The translations under genes and the position numbers were made by a program. Below the pieces are notes generated by a model. It ran no database searches. It was not told the origin of the DNA and worked only from the letters and a program-made list of their open reading frames with translations. This document shows positions 36,752 to 48,300 of a DNA stretch of 60,000 nucleotides, piece after piece. The stretch is from Strigamia acuminata (Eukaryota; Arthropoda; Chilopoda; Geophilomorpha; Linotaeniidae): the NCBI GenBank assembly GCA_949358305.1, contig OX442320.1, forward strand, positions 6,776,259-6,836,258. Direction: 5' to 3'. The stretch's first letter is position 1, and each line of letters begins with the position of its first letter.

Positions 36752-39419
36752 TTAATTTCGTAGATTTTCGATTAACATCTTTCCATACTCGATGCGATTC
36801 ACTTCCGACACGGTCATGACATTCGTCTTAATACGATTTTCATCCTAAATTTAAATTAAATTCAAGAAAAACCGATTATTAAATGTACAATACTCGACTT
36901 ATTTCACAATTATTACATTGTAAGTCTCCACTTTAGACTTCAACTTAAAAATAAAAGAATTAAAAGTGGCTTCCAGAATAATCGCTTGCACTTGTTCCTC
37001 GTCCTACAAATAAACAAACACTCGTTACTAAATTAAACCATCGATCCGGTCGGAATAATTACCCCAGACTGCATCAAATTACCCAAAAATTCAGCCTTTT
37101 TACCCAAAATGGTTTCGGCCCGCTCCTGGAAACACGTCACCCACAAATTACCGCTGTAATCAGTCAAATTCATCTGAAATACAAGCGGCATTTAACTTTT
37201 CTCCCTAACCAGACCAAACTTCAACCTTACGTTAAGCAGTAAACACCATTTGAAATCCGTCACTTCTTGGTTGCACTTCTCGCATCGATAGAACCCATTG
37301 TTGTCCACGACTTTCTTGTTGCAGCCAGTTTGTGCGCATGCCTAGACGATTGTTCAAGTACGATAAGTAAAAAATAAATAGAAAATAATGATAATAATTT
37401 ATACCTTGTAGAGGACACCTTCCTTTCTGATCATAGCAACCATCGCTTTGCAAGTGTAAAAACCCGCTTTGTCGCCCTCGCCCATAATATACTCCTCGAT
37501 TTGCGACAAGCTTTTCCACTCGGTTGGGCCCGAAAAACCGCCTCCGCTCTTCGTAGTCAGCGACTGAATGCTAGAATGGTCCGCTTCGTTGTCGTACCAC
37601 GATCGCAACGCAAAGGATTCGTTGAAATTTGGATTAACTTGCACGATGCTCGAGCTTAACAGCGACAACGAACGACCTGAGACATTTTTTCAATATTAAA
37701 AACAATTTAATTTTAATTTTTTTAATATACGAACCTCCAAATTCGGATACCCGAGCGCCTTTAACGGCGATTACTGGATTCTCATGTCCGTCGAATTTCT
37801 CCGCGTCATCTCCCCACAAAGTCAAACTTATTTCCGTGCTAGATTTATCCACCAATAGCAATTGGCGCTTTTTCGACTCCTTATTGGCCTTCGACGTAAA
37901 GGTTTGAACGTCGCCGCAACTTTTGCACACTCCAAGCACATCTGAAACGTTTGAATCAAGTAATTTCATCATTCAAACTCGAGATCAGTTTGTCAATTTA
38001 CCGACAATCTCATATTCGCTGGCGTTGATCAAGCTATTTATGGGCACGAACTTAAACTGCACTTGCGGCATGTCATTTACATCGATGTCGTTGCAGATCT
38101 CCACGATGGTGTCCTTGTGGAATGTTATTTCGTAATCGTGACTGACGGTCGAATACTGCCTGTTGGTATTTTTCAGCTGTGCGTTGGACACGTAAAACAT
38201 CTGGAACGAAACGAAAACTCGTTTAAAACTTTTAAATAAAACGTCAATTCACTAATTTCTTTACCTTTTCTTCTTGCAATATATCAATAAACTTTTCACA
38301 TTCCGCATTGAACGCAGTTGCTTTGATTTCTCCACTGGTATCGAGAAATGTTACCGAAAACAATTTCCCGTCGCCTCTCGCGTTACTCCACGTTCGAATT
38401 GACGATTTCTGAATGACTCGTGCACGTATTGCCCATCTGAAATTAAACGAAATTCAATAAACTTCGATAACAACTTTAATTTATATTTAATTGCCTGATC
38501 TGGTAAGGCGTAAGAGTCGCAATTGGGTGTGTTTTCCCGGCGAATTGAGAAACTGATTGACGCTGGTTGGGCATATTCGGCGCACACACAGGATCGCGTG
38601 GAAATGAAGCTGCAGCCGGAGGATCGCTCATGAACGAAGATTTTGATAAACATTGTTTCTTGAACGGAGATAGAGCTGCAGGTTCCCTCCCATTTGAACT
38701 TGAAGACATAATTCCTCTCGCAAGTGCAGCCGAAGACGCATTTGCATTCGGAGCTGACGAGTCGGGTTCACTCGATGCGTTGTTGCTTAACGAGTTTAGT
38801 TCTAATTGAGTCGGATCTCCAATTCTTTCTAATTCGGGATCGTTGGTCACGAGTGAGAATTCCAAAATAAACACGTAGAGTCTGGAAATAAACGATCGGA
38901 AATTAAAAAACAAATGTTTGTTAATGATAATAAATCGTGGCTGACTTGTTTGTTGGTTCGTTCGGCGAGATGCGAGTGTGGTCAAACTTGTCCACGCGAA
39001 TTACCGTGTTGGGTTCGAATTCGCCGTTTGTGATTTTATCGTTTAATTGAATTGGCAACATAAACGCTGAGAAATAAAATTAAACGTGTTAAATAAATTA
39101 TTAAATTTGTTGAGATTTTCAAACATTTTCATTACATGCGCAAAAATTTGTTCCATCAGACAGAACAAGCCTGTATCGTTCAGGAATTGTCAAAATTTTC
39201 TTAATTCCCTTTAAAAAGATAAAAGTTTAATTAATTACTTAATTTAGGTGAACAATAAATGTCGAATTTATTCACGAGTATTTGCAGCACTGGTTGGTCA
39301 ACTTTACTGCAAGACATCAAATCCTGCGAAAATAAAAGCACGTAATTAAACAATATGATAATAAATTAGTTTACTTTATTATTTACCTTGATAGCTCCAT
39401 CTGTTAATTGAACATCCAT
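36752..39419 (-). CDS. RPA1: Replication protein A 70 kDa subunit, copy D
   Basis: Thirteen exons: 39419-39387, 39323-39276, 39208-39136, 39066-38946, 38881-38495, 38436-38265, 38200-38002, 37941-37735, 37676-37405, 37341-37231, 37173-37063, 37003-36917, 36844-36752. They give 637 residues with an open frame throughout. Domain order is as in copy A, and the zinc-binding cysteines are present. The N-terminal OB fold has some unusual changes relative to its siblings (FMLPIQLN for [19 protein letters not shown] for [10 protein letters not shown]). The C-terminus [14 protein letters not shown] matches copies C and E rather than its duplication partner B. Intron 5 is GC-AG. Confidence 0.93.
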
Positions 39420-40038
39420 TGTAGCGCACCAATAAAGGAGTGAGTGGCGCAAAGCTAAACGTGAGCGAACTAATTTTTTACCGCCACCACTTTTAAAAAA
39501 CAGGTGAGTTTTGTTTACTTCCTGCGGTTTGGTGACCCAATTCGCTGTTGGCGGAATGAAAAAGACCCACCAATAGCGGAAAGTCTGACAAATTTTAGCT
39601 CGCCTCTCAATCGGCCACTCATGTCGCTTCCTCTCGCTCGGACAACACATGGCGCCATGTTTCATTGTGGCGATTGATGAAAAATTGAAAAAAACCATTA
39701 TGAATGAATACTAAACTTATCACACTATATAAATTGCTAAAACGTAGTTAATTTATTTATATTTTTACACTAATAGGAATAAAAATGTGCGAACAAAACA
39801 TTGGAGTAACCGCCTTGCTAGTGATAAAAGCCTTTAAATTACGAACTGTGCAATTATAATACGCGATGTATTTATCGCGGTTTAATTATTTACAATTTTG
39901 CAAGTGGACATCCGATTGAAAAAAATGCAGAAAAAATTGTTTTATATAATTACTCGTTAAACTAATTAGAAATAACGTTGAAAATGAATTCTTCAAAAGG
40001 ATACATAAATCAATGAACGATTAAATGGTTAACAAAAA
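39420..40038 (-). promoter_or_regulatory. Upstream region of RPA1 copy D and 3' flank of copy E
   Basis: Matches 32619-33240 closely, including a CCACCAAT word near 39568 and ATGGCGCCAT at 39649-39658. The palindrome again has only the GGCGCC core. No gene is present. Confidence 0.55.
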
Positions 40039-43000
40039 TTATTTTCGAAGATTTTCGATTAACATCTTTCCATACTCGATGCGATTCACTTCCGACACGG
40101 TCATAACATTCGTCTTAATCCGATTTTCATCCTAAATTTAAATTAAATTCAAGAAAAACCGATTATTAAAAGTACAATACTCGACTTATTTCACAATTAT
40201 TACATTGTAAGTCTCCACTTTAGACCTCAACTTAAAAATAAAGGAATTAAAAGTGGCTTCCAGAATAATCGCTTGCACTTGTTCCTCGTCCTACAAATAA
40301 ACAACACTCGTTACTAAATTAAACCATCGATCCGGTCGGAATAATTACCCCAGACTGCATCAAATTGCCCAAAAATTCAGCCGTTTGACCCAAAATGGTT
40401 TCGGCCTGCTCCTGGAAACACGTCACCCACAAATTACCGCTGTAATCCGTCAAATTCATCTAAAATTCAAACGACAATTAATTTTTTTCCTAACAAAACC
40501 AAACTTGAACCCTACACTGAGCAGTAAACGCCATTTGAAGTCCGTCACTTCTTGATTGCACTTCTCGCATCGATAAAACCCATTGTTGTCCACGACTTTC
40601 TTGTTGCAGCCAATTTGTGCGCATGCCTAGACGAGTGTTCAAGTACGATAAGTAAAAAATAAAAAGAAAATAATAATAATTTATACCTTGTAGAGGACAC
40701 CTTCCTTTCTGATCATAGCAACCATCGCTTTGCAAGTGAAAAAATCCGCCTTGTCGCCCCCGCCCATGTTATCATCTTCGACTTGCGACAAGCTTTTCCA
40801 CTCGGTCGGGCCCGAAAAACCGCCTCCGCTCTTCGAAGACAGCGACTGAATGCTAGAATGGTCCGCTTCGTTGTCGAACCACGATCGCAACGCAAAGGAT
40901 TCCTTGAAATCCGGATTAACCTGCATGATGCTCGAGCTTAACAGCGACAACGAACGACCTGCGACATTTTTTCAATATTAAAAACATTTTTAATTCTATT
41001 TTTTTTAAATATACGAACCTCCAAATTCGGATACACGAGCGCCTTTAACGGCAATTACTGGCTTCTCATATCCGTCGAATTTCTCCGCGTCATCTCCCCA
41101 CAAAGTCAAAGAGATTTCCGTGTTGGATTTATCCACCAATTGCAATTCGCGTTTTTTCATCTCCTTATTGGCCTTCGACGTAAAGGTTTGAACGTCGCCG
41201 CTACTTTTGCACACTCCAAGCACATCTGAAACGTTTGAATTAATTAACTTCATCCTTCAAACTCGAGAGAAGTTAGTCAATTTACCAACAATCTCATCTT
41301 TGACAGCGTTGCTCAAGCTATTTATGGGCACGAACTTAAACTGCACTTGCGGCAAATCATTTACATCGACGTCGTTGCAGGCCTCCACGACGGTGTCCTT
41401 GTGGAATGTTATTTCGTAATCGTGACTGACGTTCGAAAACTGCCTGTTGGTATTTTTCAGCTGAGCGTTGGACACGTAGAATACCTGGAACGAAACAAAA
41501 ACTCGTTTAAAACTTAACGAAAACGTCGATTCATTAATTTCTTTACCTTTCCTTCTTGCAATACATCAATAAACTTTTCACATTCAGCATTGAACGCAGT
41601 TGCTTTGATTTCTCCACTGGTATCGAGAAATGTTACCGAAAACAATTTCCCGTCGCCTCTCGCGTTACTCCACGTTCGAATTGACGATTTCTGAATGACA
41701 CGTGCACATATTGCCCATCTGAAATTAAACGAAATTCAATAAACTTCGATAACAACTTTAAGTTGTGTCTAATTGCCTGTTCTGGTATGGCGTAAGAGTC
41801 GCAATTGGGTGTGTTTTCCCGGCGAATTGAGAAACGGATTGACGTTGGTTGGACATATTCGACGCAAAACTAGAATTGCGATTGATAATCTGATTCGAAT
41901 TGCCTAAAAAATTAGAAACGGATTGACGCCGGTTGAACATTTTCGACACAAACGAAGAATTGCGATTGATAAACTGATTCGAATTGCCTAAAAAATTAAT
42001 AAACACTAAGCGCATTCAATAACTTGTCGTATAAATTGTCTAAATTGTCGTCTTCGCCTCGCACTTATAAACGATTGTTATAAACTTAATCTGGGATTTC
42101 AGATCAAGTCCTAAGTCATCATTCACGCAAGTTGCGACGGGTAAATTATTTTCCTTACCTCGCTTTTTTCTATTGTTTCAGTTCTAATAATTATTACAAT
42201 GATGATAATTATTGTCGCTTACTCTAAAAAATTATTAACTGCCGCAAACTTATAGATAGATCTCAAAATTATAAATAGATATCCGATCGTTGCAACCAAT
42301 CTTATGGAAATTCAAGATGGCAGCCAAAAATATGCGATTGCAACGGGAAAACCGTTTAAACGAGTTTTTAAACGAGAACGACCGTTTGTGTGTTTTTGAA
42401 TGTGCCTAGGTAGTCAATTTTTGCTTATTTTTTATATATGTAGCTTATTATTACGTGAGGTGTCCCGGAAAGATGAAGTTTCTTTTGCAAACGAAGACGT
42501 GGCCAATGAAGCTGCAGCCGGAGGATCTCTCACGAACGAAGATTTTGATGGATTTTGTTTCTTGAACGGAGATAGAGCTGCAGGTTCCCTCCCATTTGAA
42601 TTTGAAGACATATTCCCTCTCGTATGTGCAGCCGAAGACGCATTTGCTTTCGGAGCTGACGAGTCGGGTTCACTCGATGCGTTGTTGCTTAACGATTTTA
42701 GTTCTAATGAAGTCGGATCTCCAATTCTTTCTAATTCGGGATCGTTGCTCACGAGAGAGAATTCCAAAATAATCACCACGAGTCTGGAAATAAATGATCA
42801 GAAATTAAAAAACAAATGTTTGTGAATGATAATAAATTGTGGCTGACTTGTTTGTTGGTCCGTTCGGCGGGATGCGATTGCAGACAAACTTGTCCACGCG
42901 AATTACCGTGTTGGGTTCGAGTTCTCCGTTTGTGATTTTATCGTTTAATTGAGTCGCCAACATAAACGCTGAGAAATAAAATTAAACGTGTTAAATAAAT

Positions 43001-43323
43001 TATTAAATTTGTTGAGATTTTCAAGCGTTTTCATTACATGCGCATGAATTTGTTCCATCAGACAGAACAAGCCTGTATCGTTCAGTATTTGCCGAAATTT
43101 TCTTAATTCCCTTTAAAGAGATAAAAGTTTAATTAATTACTTAATTTATGTGAACAATAAATGTCGAATTTATTCACGAGTAATTGCAGCACTGGTTTGT
43201 CCACATTGTTGCCAGACATCAAATCCTGCGAAGATTTAAGCACGTAATTAAACAATATGATATATTAAATTAGTTTACTTTATTATTTACCTTGATAGCT
43301 CCATCTGTTAATTGAACATCCAT
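40039..43323 (-). CDS. RPA1: Replication protein A 70 kDa subunit, copy E (long linker)
   Basis: Fourteen exons: 43323-43291, 43225-43178, 43110-43038, 42968-42848, 42783-42455, 41987-41777, 41718-41547, 41484-41286, 41225-41019, 40958-40687, 40626-40516, 40459-40349, 40290-40204, 40131-40039. The product is 688 residues. The linker exon of the other copies is split here by an extra intron of 467 bp (42454-41988). The following exon encodes two tandem 28-residue repeats, each starting NSNQ(F/I)INRNSSF. The repeat carries its splice acceptor along, so using the second acceptor (exon start 41903) would drop exactly 28 residues in frame. All DNA-binding domains are intact. This is the outermost copy and shares a divergent promoter with UBE2L3. 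The GC-AG intron is kept. Confidence 0.9.
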
Positions 43324-43699
43324 TGTAGCGCAACAATAAAGGAGTGAGTGGCGCAAATAAACGTGAACGAACAAGTTTTTCCCGCCACAGCTTACGAACA
43401 GGTTGGTTTTGTTTACTTCCTACGGTTTTGTGACCCAGTTTGCTATTGGCGGAGGGAAAACGACCCACCAATCACCGATGGTCTATCATTGCAATTTTTA
43501 GAATCGATTAATATTAAGATAAATTTACATAAGAAAATGATGTTTTATTTATTTTTGAATTCCAACTTAAATTTATTATTCATTTAAAATATATCTTTTA
43601 GTTGTTTTGATGTTTTTATCATTTCGAATTCAACCATTACTCACTCTAGTGTCGGTGTAAAAAGCAACGCATGACGTCACTCACTTGGAATATTTCATC
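43324..43699. promoter_or_regulatory. Divergent promoter between RPA1 copy E and UBE2L3
   Basis: Only 376 bp separates the two start codons, which face away from each other. The RPA1-proximal part keeps TTTGCTATTGGCGGAGGG and CCACCAATCACCGATGG, as in the other copies. The GGCGCC palindrome seen in the other four upstream regions is not found here. The end next to UBE2L3 has TGACGTCA at 43672-43679, a perfect CRE-type palindrome. Confidence 0.55.
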
Positions 43700-44718
43700 A
43701 TGGCTGCTACTCGTAGACTACAGAAGGTGATAATCATTAGATATTTTTCTAATTTCTCCTTTGTCATCGCGAAAAATCCACGGTTTCGCGAGCGATTTAA
43801 TATTAGGCGGTCGTAACCCGCAAGAAAAATGGTTGAAAACACCCAAATTGGAATGCAAAACGAATCCCAACTCAACTTGGAAGTGAATTCGCTCCGTTTT
43901 CCTTTCGCATTCTTCTCCACTTTTTCCCAACTTAACCAACTCGCAACATTCCCTCCATCCCCCGCAACAAAAAGCAAAATCCAAACAACATTCTAACACC
44001 AATTCGATTCCATCGGAGCGGTCAGCTGATTTAATTTTGCACCAAGGAGAGGGAGGGGTCGGAACCTTACGTCGGTCACTTCCTGTTTGATTTTTCTCAT
44101 TTTATTTCCCTTTTTTTTCTGCCTCTAATCTGCCTGTTTGATTCATTTATTTGCAGGAGTTGAGTGACATCCGCCGGTCGGGATTGAAATCATTTAGAGA
44201 CATCCAAGTGGACGAGTCCAACATTCTCACGTGGCAGGGATTAATAGTGCCTGTAAGAAAGAATGAATTTCCTCGCAAATTGCAAGTCATTAATCGCCGA
44301 TTTTGCCGTTTTCAGGACAATCCTCCGTATAATAAAGGAGCTTTTAGGATAGAAATCAATTTTCCAGCCGAATATCCATTTAAACCACCTAAGATCAACT
44401 TCAAAACAAAAATTTACCATCCAAACATTGACGAGAAGGGACAAGTTTGTTTGCCTATTATCAGTGCCGAGAATTGGAAACCAGCCACTAAGACTGACCA
44501 AGGTATACAAGATTTTGCACTATTTAATTTTTTTTAAACTGATTTTCTTTGTTTTTTTTGCAGTGATACAAGCCTTAGTTGCATTAGTGAACGACCCCGA
44601 GCCGGAACATCCGTTGCGAGCCGATCTTGCTGAGGAATACACCAAAGACCGCAAGAAATTCATGAAAAATGCTGAAGATTTTACCAAAAAAAATAGTGAA
44701 AAACGTCCGCCTGATTAA
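43700..44718 (+). CDS. UBE2L3: Ubiquitin-conjugating enzyme E2 L3 (UbcH7 type)
   Basis: Four exons (43700-43726, 44157-44252, 44316-44502, 44564-44718) encode 154 residues, the same length as the human enzyme. The UBC fold is continuous: [21 protein letters not shown], then the HPN motif and the active-site Cys in [20 protein letters not shown], and a C-terminal EKRPPD. The Phe of YPFKPP, which contacts HECT and RBR ligases, is kept. The enzyme takes ubiquitin from E1 and passes it to HECT and RBR ligases such as Parkin and HHARI. A longer frame reading through intron 3 is a shadow. Identification is secure. Confidence 0.98.
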
Positions 44719-45324
44719 AGATGTCGTTCGATTACGATGCAGGTGTTAATGTGCGTGGAGCAAAGTGTTGTGTTTGATCGGCCTCGGCACTGTTTTGACC
44801 ACTCACCTTTATTATTTCCCCTCTTTTAATACTAAAAAAATCAAATTTCAAAAAATGTAAAAAAAAATATAAAAAAAAAAAAAAAATACGTTGAAACTAG
44901 TGTCCATTTCAGGCCCCGAGAACACAACTTGTTCCTATGACCATCGAAGGTCGAATTTAATTTTTTTTTCTATTGTTTTTTTCTATTTTTTTATTTTAAT
45001 TTTAGTTTTTGTTTGTTTTACTTGGACTGACAAAACCAACACTCACTCCTCGACCAAGTGATGATAATAAATTAAAAATTTCAAAGCAAAATACTTTTAT
45101 TTTATTCGTAGTGGTAAATTAAATTTGGGAGTCCACTACCACGACACTGTCCACTAATTATTTTTTCTAATTATTTTTTTTTCGTTAAATATTATAAAAA
45201 TTGAGAGAGACGTGTCTAAAATTGCTGCTGCAATCTTTCTTTAATTTGTAGATGGTATGTTCTCTAATCGTCGAATGTATTTCATCACAAGGAAATAAAT
45301 AATAAAAAAAAAAATTGTTTCATA
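44719..45324. other. Convergent 3' region of UBE2L3 and the SIR2-kinase-MBL gene
   Basis: A + strand polyadenylation signal AATAAA lies at 45066-45071. A minus-strand AATAAA, read as TTTATT, lies at 45101-45106. The two transcripts probably overlap at their ends by a few tens of bases. Homopolymer-rich DNA fills the rest. Confidence 0.45.
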
Positions 45325-48300
45325 TCAAGGCGTGCATATTTTCAATGCGTCGCACATACTCATGTAGTCGCTCGAGTCGTCAGTGCGTTCTTTGAGCAGT
45401 TCGTTCTCCTCGTGCAACGGATATTCCTGATTGGCTCGCAGTTTGGTGACACCTTTCATAACGCCGTTCGGGAACTCGCTGTCGATACCGTACCCCGTAA
45501 TGAATACACGCCGGGCACCTTTATGAGCGTCGACGTATTTCTGCACTTCTTCAAACTGCAAAAAAATAAAAAAATATTGTTTTCTACGCACGATTTGATT
45601 TAATTTGATTAAATTTGTACCCCGGCGTGTTCCCACGACGTGCTTGCACGTGCATCGATGACGACGTTGGGTGCTGTGAACACCAAATCGTAAAGTTCGG
45701 TGTTGAAGCCGGAATCGCCGGTGAATCCGAGCAACGGTTGGTTGTCTTCGTATAGTATGAACCCGTAACAAGGCTCCGAATGCTGACTGAGCACGCACGA
45801 GATGGTGAATTTCGCTTCGTCATCCAAAGGAATGCTTTTTGGATATTGTGCGCAGGTGGTCCAATTAGCTAGTTCCTCCTGTTCAAAGTGGGAATTAATA
45901 TTTGAGTTGGGGTTTTTTTTTGTGGTTTTTAATTTTTTGCTTACCGGAGTGATATTGTTGCATACTTCGTTCATTCGAAGTGTTTTAAGTCGCGTCATGA
46001 CTTCTGGCGCTGCGAATACTGTGGGTTTGTTGTGTTCCGCAAGTCCGCGGCTCTGCAGGACGGCAAGAACGACCGGTAACTCGGCCGCATGGTCCGCGTG
46101 ATTGTGGGTTATGTAAATCTTACCCAAATTCAACTCTAAATGATAAATTTAATTTTTTTTTTTAATTTTTAAATTTAATTTGGGTATAAATTTCTTACCT
46201 TTGGTTAGATTCTCGCGTATTTGTATAGTAACACCCAATCCCAGGTCAACCAAAAGCATTAATTCGCCGCCTTTCAACACTGCAAATGACGAGCTTGGTT
46301 CGCCATGCATCAGCGCTAATTACAAGAGTAAACAAAAAGATTTTATAGTCGTTTCCGCGTTGCGAAATCACGTTTTATTGCGATCATTGCAAACCTGTGG
46401 CTCCTTTTCCCGTGCCGAGACACAAAATAGATACGGAGCTAGTTTCCCTACTCATTATTTCTTCTGGTAATTGATTTGTCGTCAATATTTTGCAAATCGT
46501 GCTCATGTACGGACGTCGATGTGCTGGAGCAACCGACAATCGGATCACTTGGACTAAAACTGCACCGTAATCTGATTGCAGCGAATCCTGAAATGGAAAA
46601 AAAATAGATATTATATCAATATAAAAGCGGAAAATATTACGCAATGAATCTTTTCTTATGTTAAAAACCCATGGAACTTACAAAGGGAATGTAAATTTTG
46701 CGATTGCACGTAACCCAGAATCAGACACAGCTGAGCAGTTTTATATATTGCGCTCTCAACCACGCCTACCAATGAATTTCTCTGACGTGTGGGTTTTTCC
46801 ACACCACGTGACTGCACTTAGCGTCCGCAGGAAAGCCAGTTCCTGGGGCTTTCCACCCGATTTCACGTAATAATACCAAGGTGTTCACTCACCGGTATTG
46901 TAGGCTGAAGACGTCCGTCACGTTTACCAGATTCCAGTTGGTTTTTTGTGAGTTCGCCAAACACCGGTTTGCCCGTAGTTATTTCTAATAAAATAAGCCC
47001 TGCAAAAATATTCGTTTTAATTGATTAATTTTTTTGTAATTATTTTTTTTATTTATTTTTTATTTTACCAAAGCTGTAAACGTCGACTTTTAGGGAATAT
47101 TTGGCAATTCCGTCGTGTCCTCTTAGGATTTCGGGGGCCATGAATCTGTATGTGCCTTTAATCGTTTTGTATTCTTCCGTGTGTTCAACCATACGCGCTA
47201 AACCGAAATCAGCCAGTTTGAAAAATTGCAAATCTTTGGTTACCTAAAGAAAGATTTTTTTTTTTTGCTTTTGATTCGCGATACAATTGTGTTAATTATT
47301 AAGTGTGATGATACCAGAATGTTATCTGATTTTACATCCCGATGCACTATTTTTAACGAGTGCAAATGGTTGATAGCTGAAGCGATTTGAATTGCAGCTC
47401 GATTTGCTACTTCCACATTTAATGCTCCATGGTCAATGATTAAATCACGAACGTTCCCACCGTCGATAAACTCCATTATGAGTCCTAGACGGTTGTTTTC
47501 TACCGTCAGTTTGTATACTTTGACTATATTCACGTGTTCTGCTTGTCTGAAATGAATATTTTAATATTTTTTCTTTTTTTCCCGGTAATAAAAAAAAATA
47601 TACATATTTTTTTTAAATGTTTTTAAATCACCTTAGTTGACTGAACTCAGTTTCAAACGCAGCGATATCTTCGGGTCGTGCGGCTTCTTTGAGGAACTTA
47701 AGGGCTACTTTCATTCCATTCCAATGAGCACAATACACGTCACCGAAAGACCCACCACCCAAATAATTAAGCGACTTGGAGTCGATCGACCGATCCAAAA
47801 TGTTAATTACACTGTGAAGTGATTTCAACTGTTTTCTAATCGACGGCTAAACAAAAAGTGAATATATAAATAAAAAATATATATCCAAAATAAAAATTGT
47901 TCCTAACAGTTAAAGCGTGGATTTCATCATCAACTTCAACCAGCTTAGCCGCTAATCTCAGCAAAGTATCCCGATGCGACCAAGCACGAGCCAAACTCAG
48001 ATCCATCACCCGTCTTTTATTAGCCACTTGTCCGCCATTAACAACTATCAAATGCGTTTGCAACAGTTTAACGCCGTGTTTCGCCATTTCTGCGTAACAA
48101 ATCGCCTCGTCCCTCCCACCTAAAAACAAACATTGAAATAAAAACACCGTGATGGAAATTAAATTTAATCCCACAACCTTTGAGCTTCATAATTGCAAAC
48201 GTCTCCTTCTCCAACGACTTCATCTCTTCGCTCGAAAGTCCATCAACAACATACAACTCGAGCCCACTGTTAGGCCTGATTACAGAGCGCGCTCGTAAAA

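Noticed and set aside
44151-44537. 128-codon frame reading through UBE2L3 exons 2 and 3 and an intron
   Set aside because: It retains introns and adds residues ([10 protein letters not shown]...) absent from the highly conserved family. The spliced product has the exact expected length.
46658-46870. 70-codon + strand frame inside the fusion gene
   Set aside because: It lies in a minus-strand intron (46588-46892), with no splice partners and no similarity to a known family.
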